Positions 29,991-42,897 of a stretch of DNA of 64,000 nucleotides are shown in pieces. Where the stretch lies: positions 140,001-204,000 of the forward strand of contig RPFO01000102.1 in the NCBI GenBank assembly GCA_009746045.1, read 5' to 3'. The position numbers and the translations under genes are program-made. The notes under the pieces were generated by a model that saw only the letters and a program-made list of their open reading frames with translations, searched no databases and was not told where the DNA came from. How positions within the stretch are numbered: the first letter of the stretch is position 1; every line of letters starts with the position of its first letter. This stretch comes from Mesostigma viride (lineage: Eukaryota > Streptophyta > Mesostigmatophyceae > Mesostigmatales > Mesostigmataceae).

Positions 29991-31938
29991 TCCCATGATA
30001 GATAGCTTACGCCATCCATTCCATCCCATGTTCAGGAGGACTTATGCTCACGTGACGCAGTCACGTGTCTATTAATTAAGGGGACGTGGCGCGCCGAATA
30101 TTTTCCGCGCCAAAAAATTCGCGGTACCGTCCGTACGGTGTATAATGTGTGCCCGGACCGCTCAACACTCGCGGAGGTGGCCATGGCGGCATGCCTTTAT
30201 GCAATATTAATCGATATGGCACGTAAACAGCTAGAAAAAATGCTTGAATTTCGCAGAAGATTAGTTGATGACCTCATTTCATGGCGGAAAGTTTACGGTT
30301 TGCAATATCGCTAATTTGTCGAACGGCTACGGGCGCGGGGGTCCAGGATATAATTTCTCTTGCGGATCATGAAATTTAATGCAGGTTTACGGCAGCTATT
30401 GTGAGGCAACGTAGGCTCTAAAGACGATTATGAAGCTACTTAATGGCGTTGTCGAGTTTTGTGCGAAGCTTCCCGGTTTCTTTTACATTTCCGGCATTCA
30501 AGGTAAGAACCTACGCAGGCCTGCGCATGTCGCCTTCGACGTATTCACGGAAGGCGCACCTTCCTTGTTCGCCTGATCAATGGATGATGTCTTTTATTGT
30601 TCGAGCTTGCGTGCCAGTTTATGCATGAAACATTTCCACGCAGGCAGGTGTATTAACGTCGGCCTTTCGCCTTTTTTTCGGGCAGTTTCCCTGCAGGAAG
30701 CGCTCCATTTCTTTCGGTTGCATCGTCAGATTCCTAGCTATTTCGTACAATTTCGTGTAGTTTGTGGCTGGCATGCTAAATGCGCCGAGGTCAAGTTGTT
30801 GGTAATGTGTTGACATTTGTTTTCCATAATCCTTTGGACGTGAGCTTGCTCAGACGCTTTGTTATGTGCCGGATCTGACACGCCTGTTTTAGAACGACAT
30901 CCGGCATGTGCCTAGAGGCTAACAAGCTGGCATCAGCTTCTTAGCAAATTGCCCTATTGGAAAGGAAGGTGAGAGTGGTTCTTTTGCTGGCCATACTGCA
31001 TGAGTGGCATTGCATTAGATAGGTGTTTCCATTGCTTTCCTTGAGCTATAACCATTAAGACTTCCCTGCTATGTGTGCAGCAAGGCAAGCTGGATAGGAT
31101 GTGAATGCTTGGCAGACAACATGTATGATTTGCTGCCAAGTTTGCAGGCTGCAGTTGCCTCTATTGCTTGGGCAGTCTTTCTAAGGTTTTTACACGTATA
31201 CTTGCTGAGTTCTTGGCATAAATTTACATGGTAACCTTGGGCTGAGCTTAGTGTATGCTCTCTTGGTGCGTGTATGCCTAGCGATGGTGTTGCTATGCGC
31301 ACGCTGGCAAGGCTGGCCATGCTGAGGGCAGGGGAGGGCAGATGAGGTGCCTAGCCTTTTCTTATGTTGTGTGATCGAGTTGGGCATGTTTTTTGGCTCT
31401 TGGATGGAAAACATGATGTCTAGGTGGCCTTATACACAGAAAAACCTCATTTAGCGTATGTTCAGGTTTTAGCACGCAAAACCTTATAACTTGAGCTAGA
31501 CTTGTCGGAATGACCTGGGACTTGGACCACTGCTGTCCCCCTGTTAGCCGGATTTTCGCTTGATTTTGTGGCCTTATCTGAAGTGTTTATGATATGTTTA
31601 TTCCCAATGTCCGGTAAAAAAAGACCTGTTTTGCGGGAAAATTAATAACTGTTCAAGGTTTTGCCATTTCCATGATGTAAATAGCTCAGCAAGCTACACA
31701 CTCAGGGAACTACAAATGGTTGATTTTTGGTTGCCAACAAACGTGTGCATTGGCTGGGGCATACCCAGCCCTAATTAGCGTCTTTTTCTATTTATAGCGC
31801 AATATTGGCGTATACTTGGGGGTAGTACCCCCAACAAGTGCATGGACAACTCACAAGCGATGTTATTTAGTGCCCGCAATCATATTTCAGCATTGTGCAA
31901 ATGAATTTCAAGTGTTATTACCATAGTTCAGTTTTTAA

Positions 31939-34088
31939 CCCCTAAATGGGCAGAAATACTGCCGATGCATCGGCTGTAACTTCACAATTTTGCAAACCAG
32001 ATGCCATCCAACCCACCCATATCCAATGGCTGTCCTTGGGGGCCAAGCATGTCCATGAGTTGCCCTTCGGGTTGATATATCACAACCTTACATATATGCA
32101 GGGTAGGCCATGTATAACTGCCGTCAAAGTCAGGGGGGTCAAGACGAGCGTTTTCATTTTTGGTAGAATGTGCATTGTGAATTATGTTGTAAGAGCTAGG
32201 CACCTACCACTTCAGGGATGATAAACAATTAGTTGCTGAACAGTTTGAGCCATTGGGGTCATCATTTGGGTGGGTATACCAGCAGTTACACCCAGTACAG
32301 CCCATAGGGGTACCGTTGGTAAAAAGCAACCAAGGGGGTAGGAGTGGGCATACTACCTACTAATACCTACTAATATGGCCCCCAACCATGCCACACAATA
32401 CATTTCCCTTCCACAATGATGGGGAAACATAACTGCATCATCACACTGCCCTTACATGGCACCTATGTGCAGGTGCCACCTTGTCCATGCACGTAGGTAA
32501 CGTGGTACGGATACCCTACGCAAGGCATGCATTCTAGGAGGAAGCCACCAACAAACTAGTGATTTTAAGCCTATTTCAGCTTGCCCTAGCAAGGATAAAC
32601 TAGGCCTAAGCTGCTATAGCTTGCCAGGTGATGGCCAGCACACCTGGTGGCACATGCTGACAATGGGAAGCTTCTACTCACCGGTTACATGCTTGATGAT
32701 GCCACAGAGACCAGCCAACTGCCTCACACTCATGCAATATGTGTGTGGGAAATGTATAACAAACATATATGGAGGTATTCAAACCCATACAGCCTCTAAA
32801 ACTTATCACCATCACCCTGTGGCAGGTCAACTGACTGATGGAAGCATCTAAGAAGGGTGTTTTAGAAAGGGGCCAGGCCAGGGTCAAGAAAGAGCATGAA
32901 TAATGCAAAAAGAATGTGCTACACAAGCTAGAACGTATATATAAACGTCAAACATCGATAGGAAAACGATGATTAAGCTTTACCAGTCATGGATGGCGTT
33001 ACCTTGGCCCAGGCGGTGGCCGCAAAATGGCGCATTTCGGCACACCAAAGTTGTGCAGCATGGTCGCTGGATTCGGCGATTTCTGGCCACCCTTGCACGT
33101 TTACGACTACTATGTATCATAAAAAGTACAAAGAAACCAATATATCCTTTAAAATACGCCGGAAAGGTATTGCTGTCAACGTTTCTATCGTCCGGCCTGA
33201 TCGCAGTTTTTTCCAGCAAGAACGCTGCCGACACCTATCAAATGGCATTCCCGCGAACCAAAAATTGGCCTGTATCATCTTTAGGACGTATAAAATCAAT
33301 TTCCTGAGTTTGGTCAGAAAATTCGAACGAAAACGTAAATGCCATGCGTGGGCGCAAGCCGCCATGGCCAGGTCGTCGTTTTCCGGAACGCACGTTGTAC
33401 GCGAAAAAGTACCCTGACCCCTTGTACTTTGACCGACCAGAACACCTCTATAACTTTGTCAGAAGTATGCAAACCCTAGTACCATGCTGTGAGGAAAATG
33501 ATAAACTTTCGATCTTCTCAGCTAAACGTTTCCTAATTCTCAATAGTTTTCGCGGCATTTGACGCTATTGGCGAGAACCCGGTCTACGCAAAGAAACTGG
33601 GTCTCGCAGATCGACCCCAAAATTAAATTTGACTAGCGCAATCGACAGATCTCTCCAAGGGAATTCCAAATCTGCCCTCGGGTAGTTGAAAGTCCTTTTC
33701 CGACCAGGTGATAGACTTGTTACGAGACTGGCAAAAATGGCTCTAACGTCATTCTCTTACGCCAAGTAATCCAAAGTCGAGTATGGCAAGTACGAGGTAG
33801 GGTGGTCTGATCTCAAGTATAAGTAGCGCAATCGATAGATCTCGGTGAGGGGAGTCAGGATCTGCCACGAAAAGGCCGAACCTTGGTCCAAAATGGAAGA
33901 TTGGGGTCGAAATCGGTCGGAATCCGATACATTTTGGGCAAAAAAATAATTAATTCGCCAAAATGTACCTTTCTGCTACCGTGGACCGGGTTCTCGCCAA
34001 TAGCGTCATTTGGTCCCCCGAGAAGGGGCCGACGTGTCGGCTGTAACTCAGTTTTAGGCGGAAAATCGGCAGCCAGACCATTTAGGGG
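31939..34088 (+). mobile_element. TTAA-flanked DNA transposon, family A, copy 2, containing a nested MITE
   Basis: TTAA flanks at 31935-31938 and 34089-34092. The body is nearly identical to copy 1 at 21060. It is 2150 bp long and becomes 1699 bp, exactly the length of copy 1, once the nested 445 bp element and its 6 bp duplication are removed. Confidence 0.92.
33562..34006. mobile_element. 445 bp MITE nested in family A copy 2
   Basis: Target duplication CATTTG at 33556-33561 and 34007-34012. Terminal inverted repeats begin ACGCTATTGGCGAGAACCCG and extend to about 27 bp with one mismatch. Copies 1 and 3 of the host have the uninterrupted GCGGCATTTGGTCCC, a clean empty site. No coding capacity. 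Confidence 0.93.
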
Positions 34089-34119
34089 TTAAGGGTTTTG
34101 GGGTGCCACCTCCCCTTAA

Positions 34120-35894
<1,775 letters not shown>

Positions 35895-36024
35895 CCCCTC
35901 CCCCCCCCTCTCTCTCTCTTCTCTGCTGTTTCTTTAAATACCTCTCCCTGCTGTACCGCTCCCTGGCATCACGCCCACGGCTCCTGGTGACAACAAACTC
36001 TTTCGTACCTAGGATCGTCGCAGG

Positions 36025-36236
36025 ATGGTCCCCCAATAGGGAAGTCCCCCCATAGGATAGTGCCCAGATAGGATGCTCCCCCGATAGGATAGTCCCCCGA
36101 TAGGATAGCGCCCCAATAGGATAGTCCCCAGATAGGATAGTCCCCAGATAGGATGGTGCCCCGATAGGATAGTCCCCAGATAGGATGGTCCCCCGATAGG
36201 ATAGTCCCCAGATAGGATAGTGCCCCGATAGGAGAG
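36025..36236. repeat. Minisatellite, about 17 bp unit (GATAGGATAGTCCCCA)
   Basis: About 12 imperfect units of GATAGGATAGTCCCC(A/C)GA-type sequence, upstream of the LRR gene. Confidence 0.88.
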
Positions 36237-37118
36237 TGTTCTTGCCGAGATCGATAGATTATGGGCCGTCATGTCGATCGGATAGCCGTCCATCATCATG
36301 GCGCATGATGCTGCCATTCCATGTTGCTGGCTTGTGACACGAGAGAATTTCTGACGTGCTAGCACTGTTGCGCAATGTGTGCACGCCCTCCCCTGCACCC
36401 CTTCATGGGCTGCATCGTGTGTTACTACCGTCCGCCACATCTCGCTATCCTCCATCGCAGGTGCATCTTGTTTACTGCGGTGTCCAGACCCAGAACGGTG
36501 ACCCAGTTTGTTGCGGCTGCGGACCTCAGAATGAGCGCTAGGTGACCGTTGACGGATGCCAGTAACGCCAAGACCACCCTGTGCTGAGAATCGTTGACGA
36601 CACTCTCCCTCCAATCGTTGCTACTCGCGCGTTTGGCCAGAATGCCAGGGCAGTAAGTTTCTAGATGGGGGCCAACTGACCCCCTGTCTCAGAGACAAGG
36701 GGTGGCACCCGGGAAGCCGAGTTTTCATCTCCTCACAACTTCCACAGTTTCTGCTCAACCGGAGCTTGGGAGCCAACTTTCGAATTCATGGAGACAATGC
36801 AACCTGAGCGGGGTAATTCTTGCATCCCTGTGTCACCAGTAGAATCAGAGCTCCCGATTGGATGCCTCCCCGTGTGCGCTCCCGTGCCGATTTGATTCCC
36901 TCACGTGCCTCTTTTATCAGAGTTCAGGGGGTACATTTCCACAGTTCTCGAAACCGGACAACAAGAGAAGAAACTAGACGCAAAAGAAGCTAGACCACAA
37001 GAGAAGAAAGGGGCCGTGGTCTTCCCAAGTCTGCTGCCCACCCCTCCCCCTTTGGATTGCTCCCGCATACTCCCACCCACCCTCCAGCCAAAGCAGGCAT
37101 CATTCCACGCTCATCATC

Positions 37119-39353
37119 ATGAGTGACCCCTCCCAACCCCCCCCAGCCCCACCCAACCAGCCTTTTGTCTTCGGAGGGAGCCCGCCTTTGCCTGCCACCC
37201 CGGCCGATCCTGCTGCTCCCGCAGCGTCTTCTTCCTCCACTGCCTCCTTTGTCTTTGGAGCCAGCCAACCTCCTTCAGCCGCCCCCGCCACCCCCGCCGC
37301 CGCGTCCACATCCACCACCTCCTTTGTCTTTGGAGCCAGCCAACCGCCTTCAGCCGCCCCCGCCACCCCTGCCACCGCGTCCACCCCCACCCCCTCCTTT
37401 GTCTTTGGAGCCAGTTTTCCTTCCCACCCCAACCTCCCCAACCCAGGGAAGCCCTTCCGAGTCCCTGGACTAGTTCCATCGGTACCAGCACCCGTCCCTT
37501 TTCAGCCGCCGGCCTCCTCATTCTCCACCACCACCACCTCCTTCGTGGTCGGAGCCAGCCATGGTTCCCCCACCGGGGGCCCTGCACCGGCGGCCCCCTT
37601 TACCCTTATGCCCGCCGCCCTCTCATCCTCCTCCTCCTCCTCTGGCATTGCTGTGACAGAGCACCCGGATCCGAGACCAGCCATAGGCTCCGCCCCCTTC
37701 CCCCTTCAGTCCCTCATCGACCGGCCCCAAGTAGGCCCATCCCTCGGCGCCCGTGTGCTGGCAGACATTCCACTGATCGGCCGCGTGCAGCTGCGAGCGT
37801 TATCCCGGGAAATGTGCTCTGCCGTGGACACCTCGCTCGCCGCCCTGACCCGCCTCTCGCTCCAAGAGGACCTCGCCGAGGTGGCCGCGCGGCGCCGGCC
37901 CGAGGCGCTCACGTGGCTCGTCAGCAAGTGCCCGAATCTGATCTCGCTCACGGTGGCGACGGCAGCGTCCTCGCGGGGGGGAGAGCTGACAATCGAGCTC
38001 CCCGAGGATGATGTGACCGGTGCCGCTGCGGACGCCAGCAACCGGGGGGGAGCCTCTGCCAGGGTGGGCTCCTCTGGGTTGGGCTCCTCTGGTGGGGGCT
38101 CCTCTGCCGGGATAGGTACTTGTGCTGGGGGAGTTCCCACTTCTGGCAGAGGGGGGCCAGGAATGACGTGCTGGTGGCGGGCGGCAGGTATCAATCCCAC
38201 GGGGGGGTTCCTGCTGGAGCTCGCGCTCACCTGCCGCCACCTACGACACCTCACGCTCAAGCGCTGCTGCGGCGTGACGGATGCCGGGTTGAGGGCCGTC
38301 GCCATCGGGTGCCGGGACCTGCGCTCGGTGAACGTGAAAGGTTGCGCCCAGGTGACGGATGCCGGCGTCAAGTACCTGGCCCGGCACAGCCCCCAGCTGG
38401 AGGAGCTCAACCTCGGGTTCTGCGGTCTGATCACCGATGGCGGGCTGAGTCGGCTCGCGCGGGGCTGCCCCGGGCTGACGGCCCTCACGCTCACGTTCAA
38501 GCAGAGCGTGACGGATGCGGGAATAAGGTCCGTCGCCGAGCGGTGCAAGGGGCTGCGCAGGCTTAAGGTGCGGCAGTGCAGGAGGGTGACGGATGGGGGA
38601 ATCGCCGCGGTGGCGTTTGGTTGCCGCGAGCTAGCGTATCTGGATGTCGGGGACGGACCCTCCGTGTCGGATGTCAGCATCAGCATGGTCGCGAGTAGCT
38701 GCAAGCCGGGCCTGGAGAGCCTGCTCGTGGGGTCGGCGGTCACGCACGTGGGCCTGGCGGCGGTTATTCATTCCTCGAGGGAGGGCCTAAAGAGGCTCCG
38801 TGTCCGGGACAATGCAGGCCTCAAGGACCGCACGGTGGAACTGCTCGCGCGGAGCTGCCCGTTGTTGCTCCGCCTGGACCTGGCGCATTGCAGGGACGTG
38901 ACGGACGCCGGCATGGCGGTGGTCACGGAATGCTGCCCACTCCTGGAGGAGCTGGTTTTGGAGAAGTGCGTGGCGGTGACGGACGGTAGCATGGTGCCCC
39001 TCGCGGAGCGGTGCCCTCGGTTACGGGGAGTCAATTGGAACCACTGCCCGGGGGTGACAGATGGCAGCGTCGCAGCGCTCGGCAGGAACTGCCCCGACTT
39101 GGTCTCGCTGCGCGTGAGCGGGAGTAATCTCAGTGACGCCAGTCTTGTGAAGATTGCCGCACGGGGCCGGTTGCGGACGCTGGACGTGTCTGGGTGCTTC
39201 TCGCTCACGACGGAGGCGTTCAGGAAGCTTGGGGAGTGCTGTAAAGGGCTCGATTTTGTGATCGCTACGGGGGTCAAGGTGCCCAAGGGGGAGTTGAGCG
39301 CGCTGTTGCCGCGCTGTCAGGTGGACTGCTCGCGCTACTGGTTCCTGTATTAG
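37119..39353 (+). CDS. FG-like-repeat, F-box-like, leucine-rich-repeat protein, 744 aa, intronless
   Basis: A single exon from ATG 37119 to TAG 39353. Residues 1-190 are Pro/Ala/Ser-rich with five evenly placed FVFGA/FVFGG/FVVGA motifs (near 15, 44, 69, 96 and 140), like nucleoporin FG repeats. Residues about 205-245 contain VLADIPLIGRVQLRALSREM, an F-box-like helix segment. A Gly/Ser-rich insert lies at about 300-350. From about 370 to 725 there are 12-13 cysteine-type LRRs of the form GCRDLRSVNVKGCAQVTDAG, as in FBXL and AMN1 proteins that select substrates for SCF ubiquitin ligases. The protein ends CSRYWFLY. The LRR part is certain, the F-box call moderate and the FG role inferred. Shadow frames in both strands are due to high GC. 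Confidence 0.88.
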   Translation: MSDPSQPPPAPPNQPFVFGGSPPLPATPADPAAPAASSSSTASFVFGASQPPSAAPATPAAASTSTTSFVFGASQPPSAAPATPATASTPTPSFVFGASFPSHPNLPNPGKPFRVPGLVPSVPAPVPFQPPASSFSTTTTSFVVGASHGSPTGGPAPAAPFTLMPAALSSSSSSSGIAVTEHPDPRPAIGSAPFPLQSLIDRPQVGPSLGARVLADIPLIGRVQLRALSREMCSAVDTSLAALTRLSLQEDLAEVAARRRPEALTWLVSKCPNLISLTVATAASSRGGELTIELPEDDVTGAAADASNRGGASARVGSSGLGSSGGGSSAGIGTCAGGVPTSGRGGPGMTCWWRAAGINPTGGFLLELALTCRHLRHLTLKRCCGVTDAGLRAVAIGCRDLRSVNVKGCAQVTDAGVKYLARHSPQLEELNLGFCGLITDGGLSRLARGCPGLTALTLTFKQSVTDAGIRSVAERCKGLRRLKVRQCRRVTDGGIAAVAFGCRELAYLDVGDGPSVSDVSISMVASSCKPGLESLLVGSAVTHVGLAAVIHSSREGLKRLRVRDNAGLKDRTVELLARSCPLLLRLDLAHCRDVTDAGMAVVTECCPLLEELVLEKCVAVTDGSMVPLAERCPRLRGVNWNHCPGVTDGSVAALGRNCPDLVSLRVSGSNLSDASLVKIAARGRLRTLDVSGCFSLTTEAFRKLGECCKGLDFVIATGVKVPKGELSALLPRCQVDCSRYWFLY

Positions 39354-39764
39354 GTGCTACAAAATGCTTCGCCGACCCGATTCGCGAGCCTTTAGGGTCA
39401 GTTGTGGCTGGTGTAGAGCCAGTTCCTGAACTAGTCACGTCATCCGTCATTGAAGTGCCGGTCCCGGCCTGTGTTTGGAGCGTGCTGGTTGCTGCTTGCG
39501 CGACTGATTTCCGTAGATTGTACTACTTTATCCAAGAGGCAACCAGCGCTATGTATCGGTTTCCGTGACTCCCCAACGGGAGCACGTGTTTAATCTATAA
39601 AGCGCGCCGGTTTGTAAAGGCCGTGCATTATAACTCGTAACTGGATCCTGTATATGGTCAGCGTATTTTGCATGTTTGACCCTGTAGTAGTAGTATACGT
39701 ATAGGATGATTTGCTCTTGTGTACATATTTCCACTCCTTGATATTTCCCGGGAACAACCCACTT
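39354..39764. other. 3' flank of LRR gene
   Basis: Contains a retroelement-end-like hairpin GACTCCCCAACGGGAGCACG at 39568. There is no gene. Confidence 0.5.
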
Positions 39765-41568
39765 ACGAGCCACGAGCCACGAGGTAGCCATGGCTGACGG
39801 CGGAGCTCATAACTTTCACGTTTGGGTACCAAATTCGGCCGTGAATATCACAATCGCTTCGTCTTTTTAAGACACTCTGATATATTTTTCCGAAGCTATG
39901 ACGCAATATCACGACGAGCAAACGCTCCTAGCTACGCAACGTGCAGCATGGCGGCTGCGCTAAGCCCTGACAATAAGTCTGCAGCTTCGCCCTCAGGCCC
40001 GGAAGGCAGCGGTGACACTAGTTGCGCACTGGTGGTCACCCAGGTCCCTCCCGGCCTTGCCTCGCCCTCTGCATCGCCTGAGCCCAAGCGCAGTCGCCCA
40101 GGTGAACCTAGCTGGTCCGAGCGCGACTTTGACGTCGACAGGATATTTTCCACCTTTGACGTCGACAGGCCTGGCTTTTTTGACCTGCCCTCCATACCAA
40201 GATACTGCCGGAGCTCGTGTTTTATGGGTTGCACGCCTCGCTCCTTGCCCTGTGCCAGCCCTTCCGCGACCATGATCGCTTCCGCAATGAAGCTGACGGC
40301 CGGTTCTCCCACTGCGGACTTGACCATGCACCTGCCCGGTTGGTCTCGCCCTCGCCTTCAGCTCGCCGCTCTCTTATTCATCCTTAGCGCTCTGCCGACG
40401 ACCTCCGGGACCCCTCCCCCTTGACCGAATCCACCTTCCTCCTCCACCTTCAGGAAGCCATCGCGCAGCACGTGACTCGCCTCGCTGCAGATGTGGCAGC
40501 TGTGGGCTGCACGCTGGCTGCCGAGCTCCCCGCCATCTCTGACCGCCACCTCCACCCTCCTCGCCTTCCCCCCCCCACCCCTCACACACCTCCACCAACG
40601 CCATCCCCGCCCAGCTAGCTCCGTGACATCGACAAGCGCCTCCAGGACAGCGCCATCGCCATTGAGTGCCTGCAAAACACCGCAGGCCTCGTGGTGCAGG
40701 ACATTGCCGCCCGGCCAGCACCTGCTGGCCCTGCCGACGATGCTCCTCCCACCCAGACCTGGGCGGATATGCTGAAGCATCACACCACCTCAACCACCTC
40801 CGCCGTCGCAGCACAGCTCAAGCAGCAGACGATCGACCTCCGCGAGGAGGCCGAGCTCGACAAGCGCAGCCTTAACGTCATCGTCAAGAACTTCGACCTG
40901 GTGGAAGGTGAGAACTCCGTGAAGCTTTCACAAGCGTTTGAGAAATCCTTGGCCGCATGGGCCTCATTGGTGAGATCAAGCTGGAGGCCCACCGCCTTCC
41001 CCGCTCACGGGGTAAGGTGGGACCGCATCCGCTTCTGCTCATCTTTGAGAACCCGGCGGACAAGATTTCGTTCCTCAGACGCCGCAAGCGGCTCGAGAGG
41101 ACTCATTACACCTTGGACGATGACTTGACCCTGGCGCAGCCGACAACGGCGACGGGAGCTATGGCCGACCGGCCTACCTCCAGCTCCGGCAGACTGCGGC
41201 GGGGAAGCCGGTGTATTGGAAGGGGGCGGCCATCTACGTCGGCCACAAGCCATGGCAAGCGACCCCCGCTGCCCCAGCACCCTCAGCAACCCCAGCCTAG
41301 GGGACTAAAGCTGCATATAGTAGTCGGTGTATAGAATAGTAAGGCCTAGACAACGTGGCCTTCAAGGCCACCGGTTGTCTAGGCCTTACTATTCTACCGA
41401 CTACGGTACATGTTCGCCTATTATGGGCCCATAACAGAAGATGAATTAGCACTATTTAGCCACGTGCATATGTGTGCCTATGATGAGCCCCACACCAGAT
41501 GGCGCATATAGCAGTATTTAGTCATGCTTTGCCCATGCAGAGAGTTGCTCTCTGCTGCAAGATGCCAT
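39765..41568 (+). pseudogene. E-family ORF1-only retroelement copy, broken ORF
   Basis: It starts with CACGAGCCACGAGGTAGCC and ACTTTCACGTTTGGGTACC, as does the complete copy at 58076-60037. ORF1 pieces are spread over three frames: SPSGPEGSGDTSCALVVTQV near 39975, LREEAELDKRSLNVIVKNFD near 40840 and YTLDDDLTLAQ near 41106. The 3' UTR runs to 41568, where a hAT element is inserted. Frameshifts and stops make it inactive. Confidence 0.8.
41321..41403 (+). repeat. Long near-perfect hairpin in the E-family 3' UTR
   Basis: TAGAATAGTAAGGCCTAGAC (41332) pairs with GTCTAGGCCTTACTATTCTA (41377-41396). The inner GTGGCCTTCAAGGCCAC is itself palindromic, and the outer TAGTCGG and CCGACTA also pair. The stem is about 35 bp with few mismatches. 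Other E copies do not show it. Confidence 0.85.
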
Positions 41569-41576
41569 GCGCGGCC

Positions 41577-42882
41577 CCTGGTTGTAAAATACGTGTGCGG
41601 GGTATAATACGTGGACTTAAAATACGCGTATTATACGTGGGGGGTATAAAATACGCGGTGGTAAAATGCGCGACAGTTTTTGTGGTCCAATTGTCAGTCA
41701 CCCAATTAGCACGCTCCTTGATGATGGTCGTGCAGTTATTACAACTGAAATTTGGTGTATATGCTTATTTATTAACATCTTCCATTTATGCCCTGCAATC
41801 CTATCTGATTATGATTTGTTAAATGCAGGGGGGAGCATGCTGCAACGGGAATGGTAAGGATTCAATTAATTAATTGATTGTAAGGAAAGCCATCCACTAT
41901 ATAATGCATGAGAGGACATAAGACACAACTTCCGAGAAGGAGGGGTGACGTGCCCTCCTTTGTACTGGATCATGCCGGCCACCATCTGCTTGAAAGAGGC
42001 GCTCTCAGCCGCATTGAAGGCAATGCCGTTCTCGATAAAAAATTCGGCAGCCAGCAGCTGGACACCTTTCTCGTCGACGGGAACCAGCCATTTGGTGATG
42101 CTCAGCTGGCCTTTGCTGGGAACCGACGACAATTAAGTCAGCCGGCGCAGCCCCTCCCATCTCCGCCATTGCCCTGTTCAAATTGTGCTGCTTCTTGGCG
42201 TCTGACTGCTGCGACTTGTTGTTATACATCCTGAGAAACTTGCTCCGGATATTCGGTGGAATTTTGTCGCAGGGTAACATCCCTTCCCCTGCGATTCCGG
42301 CAAAGTGTGCACGGACTCGGAATACGCTGATTGCCCCCGCCCCGTATGAGAACTTCTTGTTGCAAAATGAGCAGAACTTATTCGACACAAACTGCGTTTT
42401 GCTACTAACAGCATCTGTGACTGCTTCTTTCTTCTCGAGAACGAAATCCCATTCAGGCCCTTTCTTCCTCATGGCTGCAAATCGAAAATGGCTGCACACT
42501 GTCGCACAGTCGCACTGGCCTCGTCGTCGCTATATTGCATTACACCGTCAGTAGCACAGCTGGCATTTGCTGGCACACTGTTATTATGCGTTATGTACCT
42601 AGTCCTAGCTGTCTCCTACCGGCCAAACATTTTGCAAGGCTTGCGCTTTATGAAAAGAACTGTACGCATCTACTTCTAGTAGTAAAAATCTCAAATGTGC
42701 AGTGAGCGCGCCGCGCCCAGAATCTGGGCACCGCGCCAGTGCCCGCTGCCCGCTGGTACCCCCGAAAAATTCTAAGTCCAAACCGCGTGGTCAGACGTAA
42801 AATACGCGTAAAATACGTCGAGGCCCATAATATGCTTTATCCCGCATTTTATCGCAAAAGTGCGGCGTACATAACAACCATG
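41577..42882 (-). mobile_element. hAT-family element remnant, 1306 bp
   Basis: The 8 bp target duplication GCGCGGCC lies at 41569-41576 and 42883-42890. The terminal inverted repeats are CCTGGTTGTAAAATACG and, read inward from the right, CATGGTTGTTATGTACG. Both features fit the hAT superfamily, and the interior encodes a BED finger and transposase N-terminus. Subterminal regions are rich in ATAATACG/AAATACG motifs. Confidence 0.88.
41866..42499 (-). pseudogene. hAT transposase N-terminal remnant with BED zinc finger
   Basis: The minus strand from 42499 reads FVSNKFCSFCNKKFSYGAG, then VRAHFAGIAGEGMLPCDKIP, a BED-type C-x2-C...H...C zinc finger. In another frame (42132-41866) it continues QLSITKWLVPVDEKGVQLLA and AFNAAESASFKQMV, the conserved segment after BED in hAT transposases. 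The frame change near 42110-42130 may be a frameshift or an old intron (AG at GTTCCCAG). The catalytic RNase H-like part and the dimerisation domain are gone. Confidence 0.85.
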
Positions 42883-42897
42883 GCGCGGCCTAGCCAT

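Larger units (their letters stand above)
30080..34115 (+). mobile_element. TTAA-type DNA element, family B, copy 2, holding family A copy 2
   Basis: TTAA flanks at 30076-30079 and 34116-34119. The left end GGGGACGTGGCGCGCC is repeated inverted at the right end as GGTGCCACCTCCCC. The left palindrome GGCGCGCCGAATATTTTCCG and right palindrome GGGGGTAGTACCCCC (31819) match copy 1. Removing family A copy 2 (31939-34088 plus one TTAA) leaves about 1.9 kb. No transposase is recognised. Confidence 0.75.

Noticed and set aside
37706-38743. 345-aa minus-strand frame opposite the LRR gene
   Set aside because: GC-driven shadow of the real LRR coding frame.
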